NCBI RefSeq assembly: GCF_028689305.1
Contig: NZ_JAQTWM010000012.1
Coordinates: forward strand, 1 to 60,109
Reading direction: 5' to 3'
DNA length: 60,109 bases
Source of the DNA: Rhodoferax sp.
GTDB taxonomy: Bacteria > Pseudomonadota > Gammaproteobacteria > Burkholderiales > Burkholderiaceae_C
Shown in pieces: positions 55,890 through 60,109 of the stretch. A program made the position numbers and the translations under genes. How positions within the stretch are numbered: position 1 is the stretch's first letter; every line of letters begins with the position of its first letter. The notes beneath the pieces were generated by a model. It had not been told where the DNA came from and did no database searches. It saw nothing but the letters and a program-made list of their open reading frames with translations.

Positions 55890-57365
55890 TCAACGGACGC
55901 CAGTGTTGCGCGCAGTGGACGACTGGCCTGGTGCGCCGTTGAAAAACAGATTCAGTGTGATGGCACTCAGGCTGGCCAGCAAAATGCCGGAATCAATCAG
56001 CGGGTGGACACTGTGCGGCAGCCATTGTTTGAAGTTCGGCGCGATCAGGGGCACCATGCCCAGGCCCAACGAAATTGCCACAATCATGGCGTTGAAGCGG
56101 TTGGTCTTGAAGTCCACCCCGGCCAGGATCCGGATCCCGGTGGCCGCCACCATGCCAAACATCACCAGCCCGGCACCGCCAAGCACCACGGTGGGCAGGG
56201 ATTCCACCAGGGCCGCCATCTTGGGCATCAAGCCCATGAGCATCAGCAACAGGCCACCGGCCACACAGACGAAGCGGCTCTTGACCCCCGTCACCGCCAC
56301 CAGCCCCACGTTTTGCGAAAAACTGGTGTGGGGGAAAGTGTTGAGCAAGCCTCCCAACAGGGTGCCCAGGCCATCGGTGCGCAAACCCCGCGCCAGCGCA
56401 ACCTGATCCACCGCACGGTCCGTCATTTCGCCCAGCGCCAGGAACATGCCGGTGGACTCGATCATGACCACCACCATCACCAGGGTCATGGTGGCGATCA
56501 GCACCGGGTCAAATTGCGGCAGGCCAAAGTGAAATGGCAGCACCAGCTCGAACCAGGGGGCCTGACTGACCTTGCTGAAGTTCATCCAGCCCAGCAGGGT
56601 GGCCACGATGCCGCCAATCACCAGCCCCAGCAGCACGGAGATATTGGCGACAAAACTGCGGCCATAACGCGCCAGCAGCAGGATCGAGACCAGCACCAGC
56701 GCCGAAATGGCGATGCCCGCCGGGCTGGCGTATTGGGGGTTGGGCAGGCTGGGGGCCAGCGTCAGCCCGGGCGGCACCGCCGGCAGGGTGGCTCCCGCAG
56801 CCGCTGTCGCCCGGCTGATCTCGGCCAGCCACTGGGCATGTTCGGGATTGACGATGAGCGCCCCGTTCGGGCCGCTCGGGTTGCCAAATATCCAGTGGAT
56901 GCCGATACGCATCAGGCTGATCCCGATCACCAGAATGATGCTGCCGGTGACCAGGGGCGGGAAAAAACGCAGCAGGCGGCTGAACACTGGCGCGATCAGC
57001 ATCGAGAGCAAGCCGGCCCCGATGGTGGCGCCAAAAATCAGTTGGGCGCCGACGTCGCCTGGGTTGCCCTGGGCAATCGCGACCATCGGTGGCACCGAGG
57101 CAAAGGTGACCCCCATCATCACCGGCAACCGGATGCCGAACCAGCGGGTGGCGCCAAACGACTGGATCAGCGTGACCAGACCGCAGCAAAACAGGTCGGC
57201 CGAGATCAGGTAGGCCACCTCCTGCGGGCTGAGTTTGAGCGCGCGCCCGACGATCAGCGGCACGGCAATGGCACCGGCATACATCACCAGCACATGCTGC
57301 AGCCCCAGGGCGGCCAGCCTGGCCGTGGGCAGCACTTCGTCCACCGGGTGTACTGTGCTTGTCAT
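55890..57365 (-). CDS. NCS2-family nucleobase (xanthine/uracil) permease
   Basis: 491 aa, about 12-14 helices. QHVLVMYAGAIAVPLIVG at helix 1, the Gln/Glu-containing VMIESTGMFLALGE and the NCS2 motif NTFPHTSFSQNVGLVAVTGV. Purine (xanthine/uric acid) specificity is inferred from the neighbouring ureide genes. Start ATG 57365; the longer frame overlaps the M20 gene. Confidence 0.93.
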   Translation of the reverse strand: MTSTVHPVDEVLPTARLAALGLQHVLVMYAGAIAVPLIVGRALKLSPQEVAYLISADLFCCGLVTLIQSFGATRWFGIRLPVMMGVTFASVPPMVAIAQGNPGDVGAQLIFGATIGAGLLSMLIAPVFSRLLRFFPPLVTGSIILVIGISLMRIGIHWIFGNPSGPNGALIVNPEHAQWLAEISRATAAAGATLPAVPPGLTLAPSLPNPQYASPAGIAISALVLVSILLLARYGRSFVANISVLLGLVIGGIVATLLGWMNFSKVSQAPWFELVLPFHFGLPQFDPVLIATMTLVMVVVMIESTGMFLALGEMTDRAVDQVALARGLRTDGLGTLLGGLLNTFPHTSFSQNVGLVAVTGVKSRFVCVAGGLLLMLMGLMPKMAALVESLPTVVLGGAGLVMFGMVAATGIRILAGVDFKTNRFNAMIVAISLGLGMVPLIAPNFKQWLPHSVHPLIDSGILLASLSAITLNLFFNGAPGQSSTARNTGVR

Positions 57366-57375
57366 GGCGCGTTGG

Positions 57376-58605
57376 TCACTGCAGCAGGTCGGCCAGAGTG
57401 CGGGCGATGACCTGGGTGGCACGGCGCAGGTCGGCCAGATCAAGGTGTTCGTCGGCGCGTTTGGCGTTGGACTCACGCACCGTGCGCGGTCCGGCGCCGT
57501 AAATCACGCCGGGGATGCCCTGTTGCGCAAACAGCCGCACATCGGTGTACAGCGGTGTGCCTAAAGCGGGAATGGGCTCGCCAAACACGATTTCGCCATG
57601 CTTTTGGATGGCCTGCACCAGCGGCTGGTTGCCGGGCAGCGGTTTCATGGACTGGGCCAAGAGGATGCGTTTGACATCAACGCTGATGCCAGGACTTTCG
57701 GCGGCGGTCCTGGCGATCAGCTCACGCAGCCCGGCTTCCACTTCGGTCGCGTTCTCCTCGGGAATCATGCGCCGGTCCAGCTTGAAACTGACCTTGCCGG
57801 GGATCACGTTGGTGTTGGTGCCGCCCTGGATCAGGCCGACATTCAGGTAGGGGTGGGTGATGCCTTCGACCTGGGAGCGAATGCTGGCGCGGTACACCTC
57901 GTTTTGCGCGTACAACACGGTGAGGATTTTGACGGCAGCCTGCAAAGCATCGACGCCGGACTCGGGAATCGCCGCGTGGGCCATCTGGCCGTGCACCGTC
58001 ACCTCCAGTTGCAGGCAGCCGTTGTGCGCGGTGATGACCTGGTAGCTGAAGCCTGCCGCAATCATCAGGTCGGGGCGGGTCAGATGGTGCTGGAGCAGCC
58101 AGCCGGGGCCCACCTCGCCGCCAAACTCCTCGTCGTAGGTGAACAGCAATTCAAGTTGGCCGCGTTGTGGCGGGCACACCGCCTCCAGCGCCCGCAGGGC
58201 AAAGGTGTAGGTGGCAAAGTCGCATTTGCTCACGGCGCTGGCGCGGCCATAAATCTTGCCGTCTTCGATCTCGCCACCGTAGGGGTCGTGCGTCCAGCCC
58301 TCGCCAGGCGGCACCACGTCGCCATGGGCGTTGAGCGCAATGGTTTTGCCGCCTGCGCCATAGGAACGGCGCACGATCAGGTTGGTGATGCTTTGCAGTC
58401 CGGCGGCTTGCACCTCGGCTTGCGGCACCGGGTGTTTTTCCGCTTCAAGGCCCATGGCCGCCAGCAGCGCTGCCGTGCGCTCGGCATGCGGCGCGTTGTT
58501 GCCCGGCGGGGTGTCGGTGGGAACGCGGATGAGTTCTTGCAGAAAGCGCACCTGTTCGTCAAAGTGCGCTTCAATCCATTGGTCCAGGGCGGTGTAGGTG
58601 CTCAT
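57376..58605 (-). CDS. M20-family peptidase/deacetylase (ArgE/DapE-like)
   Basis: 409 aa zinc-dependent hydrolase. Metal ligands in LNAHGDVVPPGEGW, GRASAVSKCDFATY and FTYDEEFGGEVG; dimerisation domain with HGQMAHAAIPESG; late TPLYTDVRLF. Substrate unknown; the position between the permease and allantoate amidohydrolase suggests a ureide or N-carbamoyl/N-acyl intermediate. ATG overlaps the upstream stop (ATGA). Confidence 0.88.
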   Translation of the reverse strand: MSTYTALDQWIEAHFDEQVRFLQELIRVPTDTPPGNNAPHAERTAALLAAMGLEAEKHPVPQAEVQAAGLQSITNLIVRRSYGAGGKTIALNAHGDVVPPGEGWTHDPYGGEIEDGKIYGRASAVSKCDFATYTFALRALEAVCPPQRGQLELLFTYDEEFGGEVGPGWLLQHHLTRPDLMIAAGFSYQVITAHNGCLQLEVTVHGQMAHAAIPESGVDALQAAVKILTVLYAQNEVYRASIRSQVEGITHPYLNVGLIQGGTNTNVIPGKVSFKLDRRMIPEENATEVEAGLRELIARTAAESPGISVDVKRILLAQSMKPLPGNQPLVQAIQKHGEIVFGEPIPALGTPLYTDVRLFAQQGIPGVIYGAGPRTVRESNAKRADEHLDLADLRRATQVIARTLADLLQ

Positions 58606-60109
58606 GAGGTGGTGCTTCGGTGATGATCTGCCTGGCCGTCATCCGCAGCCAGTTGGGTTAACAGGTTATGAAAGGCTTCCACCGCCAGCTGCATGTCGTC
58701 GCTGGTGGTGGATTCGAGTGGGTTGTGGCTGATGCCGGCATTCTGGCCGCGCACAAACAGCATGGCTTGGGGCATAACCTCGTGCAGTTTCATGGCATCG
58801 TGCCCAGCCCCGCTGGGCAGGTGGTGCAGCGGCAAGCCCAAGGCCGCCACGGCGGTTTCCCAGCGCTGCTGCCACGCGGGCGCGCTGGGGGCGGCGCTGG
58901 CGCGCAGCGTCTGCTGCAACTCCAACGTCAGGCCGCGCCGCTGGCAGATGTGCGCCAATTGTTGCAGCACATCACCCTCCAATTGCTTGCGCTGCAGGTC
59001 GTTGGGTGCCCGCAAGTCCAGGCTGAAAGTGCAGCGGCCCGGCACCACGTTGACGCTGCCGCCGGGCACGTTGATCTGGCCCATGGTGGCCACTGAATCG
59101 CCGTCCTGCGCGGCGCGCTGCTCCAGGTACAAGGCCAACTCGGCGACCGCGCCCAGGGCATCGCGGCGCTGGTTCATCGGGGTGGTGCCGGCGTGGCTGG
59201 CCTGGCCGGTGACGCTGCCGGTGTAGCGCACGCTGGCGTTGATGGCCGTCACCACGCCCAGCGGCAGGTTCAGCGCATTGAGCACCGGGCCTTGTTCGAT
59301 GTGCACCTCGACAAAACCCAGGTACTGCGCCGGGTCGCGCTTCAGGCTGGCGATGCGTGCCAGCACCGCATCCAGAGGCTCTGCGCCGCACAACCCGGCT
59401 TGCTGCATGGCGGCGTGCATCGTCACGCCATCGGCATCCTGCTGCGCAAGCCACTCGGGCTTGAAGTCGCCCACCAGCGCGCCGGAGCCGAGAAAGGTGG
59501 CGGCAAAGCGCTGGCCTTCTTCTTCGGCAAAGGCCACCACTTCGATGGCAAACGGCAGGCGGCGGCCAGTGCGGTGTAACGCACGCACGCAGGCCATCGG
59601 CGCCAAAATGCCCAGGCGGCCATCGTATTTGCCGCCGTTGCGCACCGTGTCGTAGTGGCTGCCGGTCAGCAGGGCGGCAGTATTTGCAGGCTTTTCAGGG
59701 GGGTAGCCCGCGTGTTGATTGCCTATGTAGCTATTATTTTCATAGCGTCCAACCACATTGCCTACCGCGTCGATGGTCACCGAGTCAAAACCGCAGGCCC
59801 GCATCTGGGTGAACAACCAGGCGGCGCAGGCGCGGTGGGCGTCACTCAGGTAAGTCACGGTGAGCTGGCCGTGCTCGGCATAACCGGGTTCGGAAAACAC
59901 ACTGAGCTGTTCGTGCCAGTCCCACACCTGGTGGCCCAGCGTGGGGGACTGGCCAAACTTGTCGTTCAGGCGGAGCTCGGCAATGCGGTGGATGTTGCGC
60001 AGGCATTCCTGCAACTCAAAATCGGGGTGGTTTTGCAGGCGGCGGGTAAAGGTGGCGATGATCTCGGCGCGGCTCAAGCCGGTGCCACGCGGGCCGCGCA
60101 CCGCCAGGA
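58602..60109 (-). CDS. UraD (C-terminal part) fused to allantoate amidohydrolase (5' end outside window)
   Basis: Open to the window edge. The first residues (LAVRGPRGTGLSRAEI to RLNDKFG) match the C-terminus of OHCU decarboxylase UraD, which completes uric acid breakdown to allantoin. The rest is an M20 amidohydrolase: GSHYDTVRNGGKYDGRLG, FAEEEGQRFAATFLGS, EVHIEQGPVLN and GQASHAGTTPMNQRRD, fitting allantoate amidohydrolase (AllC/HyuC). GTG 60101 is internal. Repeat copy 10 adds about 16 codons between VVGRY and EKPAN. Confidence 0.88.
   Translation of the reverse strand, partial: LAVRGPRGTGLSRAEIIATFTRRLQNHPDFELQECLRNIHRIAELRLNDKFGQSPTLGHQVWDWHEQLSVFSEPGYAEHGQLTVTYLSDAHRACAAWLFTQMRACGFDSVTIDAVGNVVGRYENNSYIGNQHAGYPPEKPANTAALLTGSHYDTVRNGGKYDGRLGILAPMACVRALHRTGRRLPFAIEVVAFAEEEGQRFAATFLGSGALVGDFKPEWLAQQDADGVTMHAAMQQAGLCGAEPLDAVLARIASLKRDPAQYLGFVEVHIEQGPVLNALNLPLGVVTAINASVRYTGSVTGQASHAGTTPMNQRRDALGAVAELALYLEQRAAQDGDSVATMGQINVPGGSVNVVPGRCTFSLDLRAPNDLQRKQLEGDVLQQLAHICQRRGLTLELQQTLRASAAPSAPAWQQRWETAVAALGLPLHHLPSGAGHDAMKLHEVMPQAMLFVRGQNAGISHNPLESTTSDDMQLAVEAFHNLLTQLAADDGQADHHRSTTS
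59698..59746 (-). repeat. 49-bp double-hairpin repeat, copy 10 (inside allantoate amidohydrolase gene)
   Basis: GGGGGGTAGCCC (59698-59709), 20 nt, GCTAT (59730-59734), N7, ATAGC (59742-59746). The stem is perfect; the 12-mer keeps only GGGCTA. The frame stays open through the element. Confidence 0.8.

Noticed and set aside
56004-57410. 468-codon plus-strand open frame opposite the NCS2 permease
   Set aside because: His/Gln-rich antisense shadow; the permease on the other strand has clear helices and motifs.
1-60109. CRISPR arrays, prophage and insertion sequences
   Set aside because: I saw no regularly spaced direct repeats, no transposase, integrase or phage structural gene; the dispersed 49-bp repeats are not array-like.

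Overview
The window is a chromosomal segment of a high-GC betaproteobacterium, most probably Burkholderiales, family Comamonadaceae (Rhodoferax/Polaromonas-like). I base this on gene order (mla - ibaG - murA - his - tatABC - petABC - sspAB; coxBAC with ctaG, SURF1, ctaA, cyoE and SCO), on the short HisG, and on an intergenic repeat of the type seen in that family. The species cannot be named from the sequence alone. No insertion sequence, phage, CRISPR array or plasmid gene is visible.

Layout. 1-6212: phospholipid-transport genes mlaE (cut by the window edge), mlaD, mlaA, mlaC and mlaB, then a YadG/YadH-type ABC exporter, ibaG and murA. 6290-22410: the histidine operon hisG-D-C-B-H-A-F-I-E, interrupted twice. 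Between hisG and hisD sits an accessory block (DHFR/RibD-like protein, secreted esterase, two unknown membrane proteins, SAM methyltransferase) carrying integron-attC-like remnants. Between hisD and hisC sits a complete hoxFUYHW set for an NAD-reducing [NiFe] hydrogenase. 22412-28839: membrane protein, HIT protein, tatABC, DegS-like protease, cysteine-cluster protein, NIF3, PdxA and MscL. 29012-34512: petABC (bc1 complex), sspA, sspB, tRNA-Thr, a DciA-like gene and an M23 factor. 34683-41401: secA, argJ, an AAA ATPase, a Nudix hydrolase, trmL and comF. 41438-51298: a BioC-like methyltransferase, then the aa3 cytochrome oxidase cluster with its assembly and heme A genes. 51322-60109, all on the minus strand: a Bug-type binding protein, rpoH, maeB, and a purine/ureide group (NCS2 permease, M20 hydrolase, UraD-allantoate amidohydrolase fusion cut by the edge).

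How it works together. Hox would pass electrons from H2 to NAD+ in the cytoplasm. The bc1 complex and aa3 oxidase form the aerobic respiratory chain. Two textbook operators are present: an exact CIRCE (HrcA site) in front of rpoH, and an exact FNR/ANR box in front of coxB.

The most unusual signal is a family of ten 49-bp elements with strictly fixed geometry: GCTAT-N7-ATAGC, then exactly 20 nt, then a 12-mer resembling GGGCTANNNGCC. Copies lie between genes, but also supply the hisH start codon, stop codons (mscL, Nudix), the signal-peptide core of the Bug protein, and internal codons of NIF3 and allantoate amidohydrolase.
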